Assembly: GCA_964590435.1 (NCBI GenBank)
Contig: CAZPWT010000007.1
Coordinates: 1 to 64,000 of the forward strand
DNA: 64,000 nt
Direction: 5' to 3'
Source: WSZJ01 sp964590435
GTDB lineage: Bacteria; Planctomycetota; MHYJ01; WSZJ01
Positions 8,630 to 18,018 of this stretch are shown one piece after another; positions within the stretch are counted from its first letter, which is position 1; each line of letters begins with the position of its first letter. The position numbers were made by a program, and so were the translations under genes. The notes under the pieces were generated by a model. The model was not told where the DNA came from. It saw only the letters and a program-made list of their open reading frames with translations, and ran no database searches.

Positions 8630-9835
8630 TCATGGGCGAGGGAACAGGCGCCCGGGAAGGCCCCTGGCAGAAAACGTTTGCGCGCCGACCAGCCGCCAGC
8701 TTGCCTCGAACAGGATGCGACGTGAGTATCGGTGTGCGCGTCGGCGCCCCACAAACAACCCTAATCCGTTGATCGCCGCCCATCGAGCCGCACTCAGGAC
8801 TAGACCAGGCGGTTGTGCGGAAAAAGAGTCGTGCCAGGTCTTAAGGATTTCAGCACGTCGGGCCGCCGTGGGAGAGCCCCCGCGGACCTTAGCTGCAATC
8901 GCGAATCCTAGGACCTCCTCAAGCCTGCGTTCATATGTGTGCTCGGCTCGGGTTCGTTCGAAACCTGCGAAAGCGACTTGATCGCGTCGTTCCGGATTCT
9001 TCAGGTAAAAGCGGGCCTTTTCGACAAACTCACCAACGTCGCGGAAGGAGCTAACTTCGACATCGTTGCGGAACCACTGTTCTTGGCCTGGTGCATGCTC
9101 AGAGAGGAGGAATCCACCTGAGCCGGGCACCTCGAAAAGTCTGGCCTTGATTTGTTTGGGTCCGCCGCGAGAACCAGCAGCGAGGTTCAAGCTAATACGC
9201 GATCGGCGCATGATAGTTGGGATATCGGAAGCCGCGACTGATCCGCTGGGCCACCCGTGACCAAAGCACTGAATCGCAACGCCCAGTTTCTGCGCTTCGG
9301 CAACGAAAGCCCGACGCTGAGAGCTGGCCCCTCCCACGAAAGTCACATCGTAATCGCACTGATTCGCTGGTAGAGGATGAACCAAGTACTTCGAGTTCGC
9401 AGCCCACTGGGTCAGCAACACATTCCGAATGTCATTTGCCGCATAGTCCTGCAGCCGATCTGAATAGGTCGTTGTTATTGCGTGATAGTGGGGTCCGATG
9501 AATCTGGACACTTGGGGAAACTTCCAGCTGTCGTCAGTTGTCCAGGTAACCGTAGCTACATCGCCTCGGAACCGCAAGACGTCCAGGGTCTCTGTCCAAA
9601 TCTCGTAGTCCGTTTGGACTGAGAGTAGGACTTCCGGACGTTCACATTCAACTGTCTGCAGTAACGCTTGGTTGAGCGCCGCGAGACCGGTATACGAACT
9701 CAAGTCCCATGATTCAAAGTGGGTCACTTGGTGGCCAAGCGCCTCCAAAGCAGTGGCGAAGGCATGATGTTCCGTTGATTCTCCGCGGGCCGGATCGCCG
9801 TACTGGTGACGGCCGCAAACTAGTAGAACTTTCAT
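8630..9835 (-). CDS. CgeB-like glycosyltransferase
   Basis: 401 aa from the ATG at 9835 (MKVLLVCGRHQYGDP), overlapping the polymerase stop by ATGA. It resembles the CgeB/DUF3880-type GT-B proteins: an N-terminal half with WTTDDSWKFPQ, and a C-terminal half with RSRISLNLAAGSRGGPKQIKARLFE followed by GSGGFLLSEH and a spore-protein-like SFRDVGEFVEKARFYLKNP. Function is inferred as sugar transfer during repeat assembly. Low G+C relative to the window average. Confidence 0.7.
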   Translation of the reverse strand: MKVLLVCGRHQYGDPARGESTEHHAFATALEALGHQVTHFESWDLSSYTGLAALNQALLQTVECERPEVLLSVQTDYEIWTETLDVLRFRGDVATVTWTTDDSWKFPQVSRFIGPHYHAITTTYSDRLQDYAANDIRNVLLTQWAANSKYLVHPLPANQCDYDVTFVGGASSQRRAFVAEAQKLGVAIQCFGHGWPSGSVAASDIPTIMRRSRISLNLAAGSRGGPKQIKARLFEVPGSGGFLLSEHAPGQEQWFRNDVEVSSFRDVGEFVEKARFYLKNPERRDQVAFAGFERTRAEHTYERRLEEVLGFAIAAKVRGGSPTAARRAEILKTWHDSFSAQPPGLVLSAARWAAINGLGLFVGRRRAHRYSRRILFEASWRLVGAQTFSARGLPGRLFPRP

Positions 9836-11082
9836 GACAGATCTCCCTGGGTCAGTTCCTCGTCTTGAGGACGGACGGTCACCACGCGGTCTATGATCCA
9901 GCCGAAACCCAAACAGATCGGCATCCCTGCCCTGATAAATTCGTTGTTGGCCGATGCCATCACGCAGGCGAACATCACATATCCAAAGCCGACGATAGCC
10001 CACAGGCGCTTCGATTCTGTAGCGCTTGTAAAGTAGATCGTGGAAAATGCACCGGTAACAAACGACCCTAAGACCACACCAAGCAGGCCGAAGTCCATTA
10101 GGTAGGCGTCGAGAAACGTGTATAGATTTGTTGACACAAAGGTGGGTGCTTTGGGACGCACTAGGTCCGGATGGCTTTCGACAAGAGACAGCTTCTCCAG
10201 CGGCACATAGAGGAAATCGAGTGAGTAAAAGCCATTGTCATCGAATAGTCGTTGGTTGTGAAGCAGTTCATCGAAGGCTTGTGGCGACGCGGCAAAATAC
10301 CCGCTTACTGCGTCGTTCAATTCAACATTTGAGTTCTTGTTCGCTTGCAGAATGAACTGCTGTGACACAACAAAGAACAAAGACACTAAAAGGACAATGC
10401 CCGACCCGACGACGAGTTGCCTTCGTTGCGATGGTTGTTGGACCACGGTCCACGCGCATCCCGCTACGACAGCGGTCTGCAATAGGGGTGCGCGCGTGAA
10501 CCTAGGTAGGGACATGACAAGTGCTGCGATCACGGATGCACAAAGAAGTCGGCCGGAGAGACGCCGTTGGCCGTGCAGGGCGAATGCAAGCGGCAGGTAG
10601 TAAACGTGCGACCATCGGAACAATCCTAAGGGACCTGGAAAGACCACTGCCCTTGCGCCATGTTGTGAACGCGACAAGGCCAGTTCCTCAAAAGTTCCCG
10701 GAATCCCCCCGGAAGAAGCGAACGATAGTTCATGCCAGACCGCGACAGCTTGCAGGGCAATCAGGGAGAACAGCAGGAGGCGGCCGACGTGTGGTCGAAG
10801 AGCAAGGGTCGGGATGCTGTCTTGCGCGACAGGTGGGTATTTCGCGTGGACCAACAGGCATCCGAGCAAGAAGAACCACCAGGCAACGACGAGTATGGCA
10901 AGACCGTAGGTCGACGGCGCAAGTCGTCCGCTCAGGGCGCACTGGCTCGCCAGCAAGGTGGTGCCCCAACCCAAGGAGAACAAGTGCGCAGGCGTCGAAG
11001 TGGTTCCTGAGGCAGTCCTGATACGGCATAGGAATAGAAAGGCTACTGCCGCACCAAGGACGAGGATGAAGATGTCGCTCAT
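9832..11082 (-). CDS. Oligosaccharide repeat-unit polymerase (Wzy-like membrane protein)
   Basis: 416 aa from the ATG at 11082 (MSDIFILVLGAAVAFLFL), overlapping the preceding glycosyltransferase stop. About ten to twelve hydrophobic segments with a long soluble loop in the middle (around VSQQFILQANKNSNVELND) fit a Wzy/O-antigen polymerase. Wzy proteins have little sequence conservation, so the call rests on topology plus its place between the flippase and the glycosyltransferases. It would polymerise undecaprenol-linked units in the periplasm. Confidence 0.7.
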   Translation of the reverse strand: MSDIFILVLGAAVAFLFLCRIRTASGTTSTPAHLFSLGWGTTLLASQCALSGRLAPSTYGLAILVVAWWFFLLGCLLVHAKYPPVAQDSIPTLALRPHVGRLLLFSLIALQAVAVWHELSFASSGGIPGTFEELALSRSQHGARAVVFPGPLGLFRWSHVYYLPLAFALHGQRRLSGRLLCASVIAALVMSLPRFTRAPLLQTAVVAGCAWTVVQQPSQRRQLVVGSGIVLLVSLFFVVSQQFILQANKNSNVELNDAVSGYFAASPQAFDELLHNQRLFDDNGFYSLDFLYVPLEKLSLVESHPDLVRPKAPTFVSTNLYTFLDAYLMDFGLLGVVLGSFVTGAFSTIYFTSATESKRLWAIVGFGYVMFACVMASANNEFIRAGMPICLGFGWIIDRVVTVRPQDEELTQGDLS

Positions 11083-12041
11083 GCGGCCCCCCCCCTTGAA
11101 CGCAGAGCGAGGAGCCAGCCAAGAACCGTTTGGAGCAGCCACTTGCTTGCGAAGTCGACGGCTCGCACGGCGACGAGCAGTCGGCAGGCAAACGAGCTGG
11201 ACTTGAGATACCGGCGACAGTAGTGAACTTGGCTTCTTATTGCATGAGCGTGCATCGTCCAGTTCATTCTGCTGCCACGCTGTTCGGTAGAAAGACCCTG
11301 ATAATGATCGACAGTGACCCTGGTGACAAGCGCACATCTCTTGCCCCTCAGCGAGATCTGCCTGCCAAGGATCATTTCCTCGAAGTAAAGGAAGGTGCCT
11401 TCGTCAAAGTATCCGATAGATCGAAAGAACTCAGCTCTGATCAAGAAGCAGCTTCCGTTGATTGAGTCACACTCAAAGAACGTATTCGGGCTAAACGGCA
11501 TGACCTCGCCGTAGATGTGAGAATAGTGAAACCGCGCCAGGCCCGGAATTCGACGAAGCCACCAACTTCCGATGATGAGGCAACTCAAGAAGCCGATATT
11601 GCGTCGGACTTGAATTTGTTCGTTTGCCGAAGCAGTGCTCGAGAGCGTGTGAACCAACGGCGACACTGCGACCACATTGACATCCGATTCGAGCGCCGCG
11701 ACCAACTGAGCGACGTCGTCGGTTTTCGGGAGAATCACGTCGTTGTTGAGAATCAGGATGTAATCAGGAAGAGGGAGCTCATCGGTGCGGCACCCAACGT
11801 TATTTCCGGCGGCGTATCCGCTATTGGTTGGATTCAGGATCAAGTGCGCCTCTGAAGGCGTGGTGAGACGCAGCTGCTCGGCGCACGCTGCAGTGGAATA
11901 ATTGTCAACTAGAACTACGTCGAGCGGTGTCCATGACTGGCTCAACAAGGACCGCGCGCATTCGGCGGTTGCTACTGGCTGGCCGAAATTCAGCACGACC
12001 GCACGAACTCGTCGCCTATCTGATGTGCAGGGTTTGGTCAT
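11079..12041 (-). CDS. Glycosyltransferase family 2 (rhamnosyltransferase-like)
   Basis: 320 aa. The GT-A core is seen in VRAVVLNFGQPVATAECA, VVLVDNYST, LNPTNSGYAAGNNVG and ILILNNDVILP. The NSGYAAGNN pattern is typical of WbbL-type rhamnosyltransferases. A second conserved patch, DSINGSCFLIRAEFFRSIGYFDE, matches the acceptor side of that subfamily. Both ends overlap neighbours by ATGA, so it is translationally coupled to the flippase and the polymerase. Sugar specificity is not certain. Confidence 0.82.
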   Translation of the reverse strand: MTKPCTSDRRRVRAVVLNFGQPVATAECARSLLSQSWTPLDVVLVDNYSTAACAEQLRLTTPSEAHLILNPTNSGYAAGNNVGCRTDELPLPDYILILNNDVILPKTDDVAQLVAALESDVNVVAVSPLVHTLSSTASANEQIQVRRNIGFLSCLIIGSWWLRRIPGLARFHYSHIYGEVMPFSPNTFFECDSINGSCFLIRAEFFRSIGYFDEGTFLYFEEMILGRQISLRGKRCALVTRVTVDHYQGLSTEQRGSRMNWTMHAHAIRSQVHYCRRYLKSSSFACRLLVAVRAVDFASKWLLQTVLGWLLALRSRGGAA

Positions 12042-13549
12042 GCGACGGTCCTCAACCTAAGGCGCATGGTGAGGACAGCCCGGGTAGTCCCATCCAGAAG
12101 AAAGAACCATGCGAGTGGGATCCAGAGAAGCAGGGCAGTTGCCAGGAACCCAACTTGGACACTAAATCTCTCAGGAAGGTAGGCAAGCGCGAGCAGAGCG
12201 GCTCCCACACTGAGCGGGAAACCGGGCATCTTGTTTTCTAAGAACTCACGAGTTACTATGCGACGCGCGGCGCAGAGAAGAAGTGTCGCATCGAAAAGCA
12301 TGCGAAACATCCAGAGTGTCGCCGCGCCCTCAATGTGCCACCGTGACACCGCAATGCACAGCGCGGGTAAGTACAACATCAACTCGAGAACGCTGAGTTT
12401 GGCCGGCACATCGGGGCGATCAGCAGCTTGGAGCAGTACATTTGGAAAGTAGGCAATTGCATTGAATAACACGCCGCATGATACAAATTTGAGGGCGAGG
12501 TGGCCATGTGCCGCAAAATCTTCGCCAAGCCACCAGGATAGTCCCGGACGAGCGAAAACAACAATTGCTAAAGTCACCGGGAATAGAAAGAATAGCGTGA
12601 CTTTCAGCGCGCGGTCGTATGTGCCTACGATTTCGGTACGAGCCTGCTGAAGTCCTCGGGTGAACGTAGGGAAAAGCACTGCTACGAAGGCTGCCGGAAC
12701 GACGAGCATCTTTGAAACAATTTCGAGTGGCGTGGCGTACCACGCGACCGCGCCGACTGAAATCAGTGAAGAGATGAAAAAACGATCAGCATTGGACAGG
12801 ATCGGTCCAAGGAAGTTGCTCACTAACGTCCATCCCCCAAATCGCAATAGCGGACGAACGGCACATCGCGAGAGAGCCACACCGAGTCGCATCTCGGGCA
12901 GGCTCCTCAGAAGGAGTGTCGCATACGCTGCTGCGACGAGCAGCCGCGATAGGACTAGCACGATGAATACGCCGACAAGAGATGGAGAGCAGGCGAGGGC
13001 AACGAGCGGTCCTGCGAACGTGGCAGCGCCAAGGCTAGCCCGAACAAGATTTACCGCAGCGAATTGGTGTTGACCCTCAAGTGCGCCGCGAAGGCCAGCA
13101 GACAGCGTAGTCAGCGGAAGCGCAAATGCTAGCACCATGAAACCATTGCGGGACTCCTCATGTAGCCTTGCCGGGATCTTGAGGGCGCCAACCAAAAGGC
13201 CGCTGGATGCAGCTAGCAAGATTGCAGTAATCAAACCGAGTCCCGCCATGAGAAAAAGGCCAGTCCATATGGTTGAAGCGAGCCCGGTATCCGTTTGGGC
13301 ACGGCCGGCGACCGCATGGGTGAGTGCGCGGCCTATGCCGAGGTCGAGAATACTGAAGTACCCAACCAATGCCCAGGCGAGTGTCAGAACGCCAAATCGC
13401 TCAGTGCCAAGGCCGCTGATTGTCAGGGGGATCGTGAAGAGCCCGACCAACAAAGGTAATCCGATGCCGCCGAGACTCCAGGCGACATTGCGAAAGAGCG
13501 CACGACCGGATCCCGGGGCGACCGGGCTAGTGGCCGCATCCTGTCTCAA
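12038..13549 (-). CDS. Oligosaccharide flippase (Wzx, MOP superfamily)
   Basis: 503 aa with about twelve to fourteen hydrophobic helices. It begins LFRNVAWSLGGIGLPLLVGL, like many polysaccharide-exporting MOP/MATE flippases. It would translocate the undecaprenol-linked unit to the periplasmic face for the Wzy polymerase two genes downstream. The chosen start is a TTG (13547-13549); no in-frame ATG or GTG fits the family N-terminus better, so the start is uncertain by a few codons. Confidence 0.8.
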   Translation of the reverse strand: MRQDAATSPVAPGSGRALFRNVAWSLGGIGLPLLVGLFTIPLTISGLGTERFGVLTLAWALVGYFSILDLGIGRALTHAVAGRAQTDTGLASTIWTGLFLMAGLGLITAILLAASSGLLVGALKIPARLHEESRNGFMVLAFALPLTTLSAGLRGALEGQHQFAAVNLVRASLGAATFAGPLVALACSPSLVGVFIVLVLSRLLVAAAYATLLLRSLPEMRLGVALSRCAVRPLLRFGGWTLVSNFLGPILSNADRFFISSLISVGAVAWYATPLEIVSKMLVVPAAFVAVLFPTFTRGLQQARTEIVGTYDRALKVTLFFLFPVTLAIVVFARPGLSWWLGEDFAAHGHLALKFVSCGVLFNAIAYFPNVLLQAADRPDVPAKLSVLELMLYLPALCIAVSRWHIEGAATLWMFRMLFDATLLLCAARRIVTREFLENKMPGFPLSVGAALLALAYLPERFSVQVGFLATALLLWIPLAWFFLLDGTTRAVLTMRLRLRTVA

Positions 13550-13741
13550 GGGGCTTCATTCCGGCTTGCAATCGCGCTTGTCATGAATCGCTACTGCGCA
13601 AGAAGACGTGGAGTAGAGACGTCGTCCGTCTTGCTTGGTAGGCCGCGTTCATCGCGCGGCCCCAGCAGGCAATGGTCCGACGCGAGCGACGGGAGGTCTC
13701 GGGGGAACGTTTCGGGGGTGCGACAATTAGATGGGTTGAAT
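13550..13741. other. Intergenic gap inside the polysaccharide operon
   Basis: 192 bases between the dehydratase stop and the flippase start. It holds an imperfect GC-rich hairpin, GGCCGCG with CGCGCGGCC (about 13641-13661), but no T-tract. No convincing gene is seen. This is the largest gap in the operon and marks the change from high-G+C genes upstream to lower-G+C genes downstream, so it may be a recombination junction. Confidence 0.5.
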
Positions 13742-15775
13742 TCACGCGGAAGCCACCCGATGGTGTGAGGTCCGTTTGCTGCTGACTGCTTGGAGTCCCC
13801 CCTCTTCCGCAAGCGGCTGGAAGTCCGGCACCAGGTCGCTGAGTGCCCCAACGATGCGATCACGCCCAACGTTCGACGACGCAAGCGATTCCAGCTGGAG
13901 GATCTCCTCCCGCGCCGGATCGTCCAGACGGGCCGGGGCGACCGAGTAGACTTGGGTATGCGCGGTCCGCTTCATGACTTCGTTGTCTAGGCGCAGCTCT
14001 TCGAACAGCTTCTCCCCAGGGCGGACGCCAGTGAACTCGATCTTCACGTCGATGTTCGGGATCAAGCCGGAGAGCCGGATGAGGTCTTCCGCGAGGTCGA
14101 GGATTCGGACCGGCTCACCCATCTCGAGGAGGAAGGTTTCGCCGCCCTGGCCGAGAACGGCTGCCTGGAGGACGAGTTGGACCGCCTCCGGGATGGTCAT
14201 GAAGTAGCGGCGCATGTCGGGGTGGGTAACGGTCAGGGGGCCGCCCTGCGAGAGCTGCTGCTTGAAGATCGGTAGGACGCTGCCGTTGCTCCCGAGGACA
14301 TTCCCGAACCTGACGGACATGTTGCGGACGGCAGAGTGGCGCCGATTGTTCATCGTTCGGACCAGGCTCTCTGCGATCCGCTTGGTCGCGCCCATGACGC
14401 TGGTCGGGTTCACGGCCTTGTCGGTGGAGATGAGCACGAACGCGCCGCAGCCCGCAGCGGCCGCCGCGTCGACGACCGTCCGCGTCCCGCCCACGTTGAC
14501 GCGGACTGCTTCCCGCGGGTGCCATTCCATGACGGGGACGTGCTTGTAGGCCGCGGCGTGGAAGACGACCTCCGGCTTGTGCGCGGCGAAGATCGAAGCG
14601 ATCCGGGCCGCGTCGGTGATGTCGGCGAGTTCGGGGACGAGGGGCGGGGGCGGGCCGCCGCGTGTGGTCAATTCGCGGTAGAGGTCGTGCATAGGGGTTT
14701 CCGCGACGTCGAGCATGATGAGCCGGGCGGGGCGGAGATCCAGGACTTGCCGGCAGATTTCGGAGCCGATGCTTCCGGCGGCGCCGGTCACGAGCACGAC
14801 CTTGCCGCCCACGAAGGCTCCGATCGCGGACATGTCGAGCTTGGACGGTGGACGCCGGAGGAGGTCTTCGATCTGCACGTCGCGCAGTTGCGGGAGCATG
14901 CGTCCCTTGTTCGACAGCCGTGACAGCGGCGGGAGGACCTTGATCGCCATCTGGGCGGCCAGGAGCTGCGACGCCACTTTCCGCAGGACGTCGCCCCCTG
15001 CGCTCGGGATCGCCACGTAGGCCTTGCGGACGCCGTGGTTCACGGCGAGCCGCCGGGCATCCGAAACAGGTCCCAGCACCAGGACGCCGCGGATCGAAGT
15101 GCCCCGTTTCTCGGGGGCGTCGTCCAGGAATCCGACGGCGCGCACCCCGGCGCCGGGGTTGCGCTGGAGTTCGCGGAGCAGCCCTTCGCCGGCATCGCCT
15201 GCACCCACGATGAAGATCGGCTCGAATTCCCCGTGTTCGTCGGCCCTCGACCGCCCCAGCACCTCCCGAAGCTTTCGCAGCGCGCAGAACATCGCGGTGA
15301 CGGCCGTAAAGGTGAGGATGGCGTCGGCGAGGAAGACGCTTCGAGGAGTAGCCATTTCCGGAAGCAAGGCGAAATTCGAGGCCACCATCGCCCCGGTGGC
15401 CAGCGCTGCGGACTGGCCGATCCTTGCGACATCGCTCAGCCCGAAGTACGGCCAGTGGATCCGGTAAACGCCCAGCCCGTAGAAGCAGAGCAGCTTGACG
15501 AACAGGACAATCGGCAGGACCGAAAGTAGAAGCGTCGCGTACCGCGGAGGCAGCTCGAAGTCGAAGCGCAGCAGGAACGCCAGGGTCCAGCTTCCAGCGC
15601 AGAGGAGGAGGCTCGTCGTAACGAGGACGAGGTCCACGCGGCGGCGGGCGATGGTGACCCAAGGACTCGCGAGGTCAAACGCACGGCCGGAGATTTCGGG
15701 AGTTCCGGAAGACGCGGTCACGGAACGGTCCGTGATCGGCGCGGGGGGGACCGAACTAGGAGTGGGCCGCATCAT
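13742..15775 (-). CDS. pglF: NDP-sugar 4,6-dehydratase, membrane-anchored (PglF/WbpM/CapD family)
   Basis: About 677 aa from the tandem ATGs at 15775/15772. The longer frame upstream is merely the antisense of the kinase's repeat tail. Four N-terminal hydrophobic segments (e.g. VDLVLVTTSLLLCAGSW) are followed by a first Rossmann-like domain (IFIVGAGDAGEGLL) and then the catalytic SDR domain with VLVTGAAGSIGSEICRQVL. The TSVMGATKR segment carries the Ser-Met-Lys triad of this subfamily in place of the usual SDR Tyr. It would convert UDP-GlcNAc to the 4-keto-6-deoxy sugar, the first step of the bacillosamine branch completed by the PglE- and PglD-like enzymes at the operon's far end. Confidence 0.88.
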   Translation of the reverse strand: MMRPTPSSVPPAPITDRSVTASSGTPEISGRAFDLASPWVTIARRRVDLVLVTTSLLLCAGSWTLAFLLRFDFELPPRYATLLLSVLPIVLFVKLLCFYGLGVYRIHWPYFGLSDVARIGQSAALATGAMVASNFALLPEMATPRSVFLADAILTFTAVTAMFCALRKLREVLGRSRADEHGEFEPIFIVGAGDAGEGLLRELQRNPGAGVRAVGFLDDAPEKRGTSIRGVLVLGPVSDARRLAVNHGVRKAYVAIPSAGGDVLRKVASQLLAAQMAIKVLPPLSRLSNKGRMLPQLRDVQIEDLLRRPPSKLDMSAIGAFVGGKVVLVTGAAGSIGSEICRQVLDLRPARLIMLDVAETPMHDLYRELTTRGGPPPPLVPELADITDAARIASIFAAHKPEVVFHAAAYKHVPVMEWHPREAVRVNVGGTRTVVDAAAAAGCGAFVLISTDKAVNPTSVMGATKRIAESLVRTMNNRRHSAVRNMSVRFGNVLGSNGSVLPIFKQQLSQGGPLTVTHPDMRRYFMTIPEAVQLVLQAAVLGQGGETFLLEMGEPVRILDLAEDLIRLSGLIPNIDVKIEFTGVRPGEKLFEELRLDNEVMKRTAHTQVYSVAPARLDDPAREEILQLESLASSNVGRDRIVGALSDLVPDFQPLAEEGGLQAVSSKRTSHHRVASA

Positions 15776-15896
15776 CGACGGAAGGTGGGATAGGGAATGG
15801 TGAGAAGCGAAGGAGATGGCGCCAGTGGGTCCCTCTGCCGGGGCAGTCTGGCCCCAGTAGGACCGCCGGCGCCTCTCCGATTCGTGTCGGTCCGCT

Positions 15897-18005
15897 TCAT
15901 GACCGTGTCGTCTCCTTCGCGTCCGTCCTGCCCTGCTTCTCGCCGTACCCATACCCGTACCCGTACCCATACCCATACCCGTACCCCCCGCCCTCCGGCG
16001 CCGCGCAGTTCAGCACCGCGCCGAGCAGCTTCACGCCCATGCTCTTCAGCCGCTTCACCGCCGTCTTCGCGATGTTGCGCCCGGTCCGGCCTTCGCGGAC
16101 GACGAGGATGGCGGCGTCGGCGCGGCGGGCGACGAGGGGGGACTCGGAGGCCTGGAGGACGGGGGCGTTGTCGACGATGACGAAGTCCCAGTTGGCGCGC
16201 GCGGACTGGAGGATTTCGTCGAAGAGCGGGGAGCCGGCGAGCTCGGCGGCGTCGGAGTGGCCTTCCTCCATGCCGACGATGGAGACGCCGGGGATGGTGG
16301 AGAGCTGGGCGGCCTCCTCGAGGGAAGCGCGGCCCTCGAGGACGGCGTCGAGGCCGGGGCCGCCGGCGGCGGCGAGGAACCCCTTGAGTTTCGGGCGGCG
16401 CATGTCGGCGTCGATGAGGAGGACGCGCTTGCCTTCCATGGCCATGACCTTGGCGAGGTTGAGCGTGACGGTGGATTTCCCTTCGCCGGGGAGAGGGGAG
16501 AGGATGGCGAGGATCTTGCCGCCGGGGATCTTCTCGAAGCGCGTGCGGATTTCGGCGCGGAGGCCGCGGAACGACTCGAACTCGGCGATGGAGGCGGCCT
16601 CGCCGAGGAGGGTCGGGCCCTCGGTGGCGGCGCCGGAGAGTTCCGGGATGACGGTCAGCACTTCCATCCCGACGAACGCCTCGACCTCGGCGGGGGAGAC
16701 GATGCGGTTGTCCATCTGTTCGGCGACGAGCATGGAGCCGGTGCCGAGGAGGAGGCCGGCGAGGCAGCCCAGGGCCATGTTGAGGAGGACGTTGGGCTTC
16801 CAGGGCTGTTTCGCCGGGCGGGCGAAGTCGATGACGCGGACGCTGGAGACGCCGGAGCCGGCGGTGGCGGATTCCTCGCCGTGGCGCTTGAGGTACGAGG
16901 CATAGATCTCCTTGGCGCCGACGAGCTCGGCGTCGAGGCGGCGGAACTCGGAGAGCTGGTTGCCGGCCTTGGCCATCTGGGCCTCGAGCGCGTCGATTTC
17001 GCCCGCGATCGCCTTCTCCTCGGTCGAAGCGGCGAGGACGTCGGTCTGGTACGCGAGGAGGGCGCCTTCGACCGCGGCCGTCAGCTTCTTCTGCACCTCG
17101 TCCTGCTGGGCCTTGAGTGCGATCACCACCGGGTGCCGCGCCTTGTGCTTGAGGAGCTCCGCCGCCAGCGCGACGAGGAGCCGGTCCTTCTCCTCGGAGA
17201 GGCGCTCGAGGACCTTCGTCTGCTGGAGCGTCGGGTTCAGCTCGGCGCCGGTCCCGTCGCTCTTGTAGCGGGAGAGGGCGTCGAGCTGCGCGGCGAGGCT
17301 GATCCGGCGCAGGCGGACCTCCTCGAGCGTGATCGTCGCCTTGCGCCACGAGTCGACCAGCGCCCTGTACTGCTCCTGCAGGTCGATGAACCCGCTGGCC
17401 ACGCGGAACGCCTCCAGGTCCTTCTCGGCGTCCGCGACGCCCTTCCTCAGCCCGGGAAGCGTCTCTCGCGAGAGCGATTCCACCGCTTCTGTCTTTACGT
17501 CCCGCATGCGGCGGTTGGTGTCCTCGAGGTAGAGCGACACCAGCGTGTTGGCGATCTGCGCGGCCTTCTGCGGGTCCTTGTCGACGATCCCGACCTTCAT
17601 GACGAAGCTCGTCCGCACCATCTCGATGTCGATCTGCTTCGTCAGCGTCTTGAGCGCGTCTTCTTCCCCTTCGTACTCCCTGCGGATCGGCTCCGGGAGC
17701 GCCTTCAGGCACTGCTCGACCAGCGACGGCCCCGTGAGGATGTTCTCCTGCGTGCGGTAGTACGTCTCCCACATCGTTCCCGAAGCGGCGCTTCGCAGCG
17801 ACGGGTCGTCCTCGGTGACGACCACCGACTGCTCGGGGCGGATCTCGAGCGTCACCTGCGGCCGGAAGAGGCGCTTCTGCGTGAACGTGAACACCGCGGT
17901 GGCGCCCACGACCGCGATCCAGACCGCGGCCAGGAGTTTCCAGCGCCGCCTGAGGATCAGGAGGAGCTGTCGGGGGGAGGTGCCGGTTTCGGGGGAGGGG
18001 GTCAC
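15897..18005 (-). CDS. Polysaccharide chain-length regulator / BY-kinase fusion (Wzc/GumC-like)
   Basis: 702 aa. An N-terminal Wzz domain has a transmembrane segment near residues 19-37 (LLAAVWIAVVGATAVFTF), a long periplasmic coiled-coil, and a second membrane segment near NVLLNMALGCLAGLLLG. The cytoplasmic kinase domain has Walker A PGEGKST, Walker A' VLLIDADMRRP and Walker B FVIVDNAP. The C-terminus is a run of seven Gly-Tyr pairs, the substrate cluster for trans-autophosphorylation. Such proteins control chain length and export through cycles of tyrosine phosphorylation. It starts 13 bp after the outer-membrane barrel gene. No separate phosphatase or Wza-type export channel is in the cluster, although a dual-specificity phosphatase lies at 61.8 kb. 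Confidence 0.9.
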   Translation of the reverse strand: MTPSPETGTSPRQLLLILRRRWKLLAAVWIAVVGATAVFTFTQKRLFRPQVTLEIRPEQSVVVTEDDPSLRSAASGTMWETYYRTQENILTGPSLVEQCLKALPEPIRREYEGEEDALKTLTKQIDIEMVRTSFVMKVGIVDKDPQKAAQIANTLVSLYLEDTNRRMRDVKTEAVESLSRETLPGLRKGVADAEKDLEAFRVASGFIDLQEQYRALVDSWRKATITLEEVRLRRISLAAQLDALSRYKSDGTGAELNPTLQQTKVLERLSEEKDRLLVALAAELLKHKARHPVVIALKAQQDEVQKKLTAAVEGALLAYQTDVLAASTEEKAIAGEIDALEAQMAKAGNQLSEFRRLDAELVGAKEIYASYLKRHGEESATAGSGVSSVRVIDFARPAKQPWKPNVLLNMALGCLAGLLLGTGSMLVAEQMDNRIVSPAEVEAFVGMEVLTVIPELSGAATEGPTLLGEAASIAEFESFRGLRAEIRTRFEKIPGGKILAILSPLPGEGKSTVTLNLAKVMAMEGKRVLLIDADMRRPKLKGFLAAAGGPGLDAVLEGRASLEEAAQLSTIPGVSIVGMEEGHSDAAELAGSPLFDEILQSARANWDFVIVDNAPVLQASESPLVARRADAAILVVREGRTGRNIAKTAVKRLKSMGVKLLGAVLNCAAPEGGGYGYGYGYGYGYGYGEKQGRTDAKETTRS
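15945..15986 (-). repeat. Hexanucleotide microsatellite coding (Gly-Tyr)7
   Basis: Seven tandem copies of GTACCC/ATACCC on the plus strand (GGGTAC/GGGTAT on the coding strand) at the 3' end of the kinase gene. Each unit is exactly two codons, so gain or loss of units changes the number of C-terminal tyrosines without shifting the frame. Confidence 0.95.
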
Positions 18006-18018
18006 TTCGGTTCCGGGA

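Noticed and set aside
15772..15976. An N-terminal extension of the dehydratase beginning with Gly-Thr repeats
   Set aside because: It is the antisense reading of the kinase's Gly-Tyr microsatellite; the family N-terminus starts at the tandem ATGs at 15775/15772.
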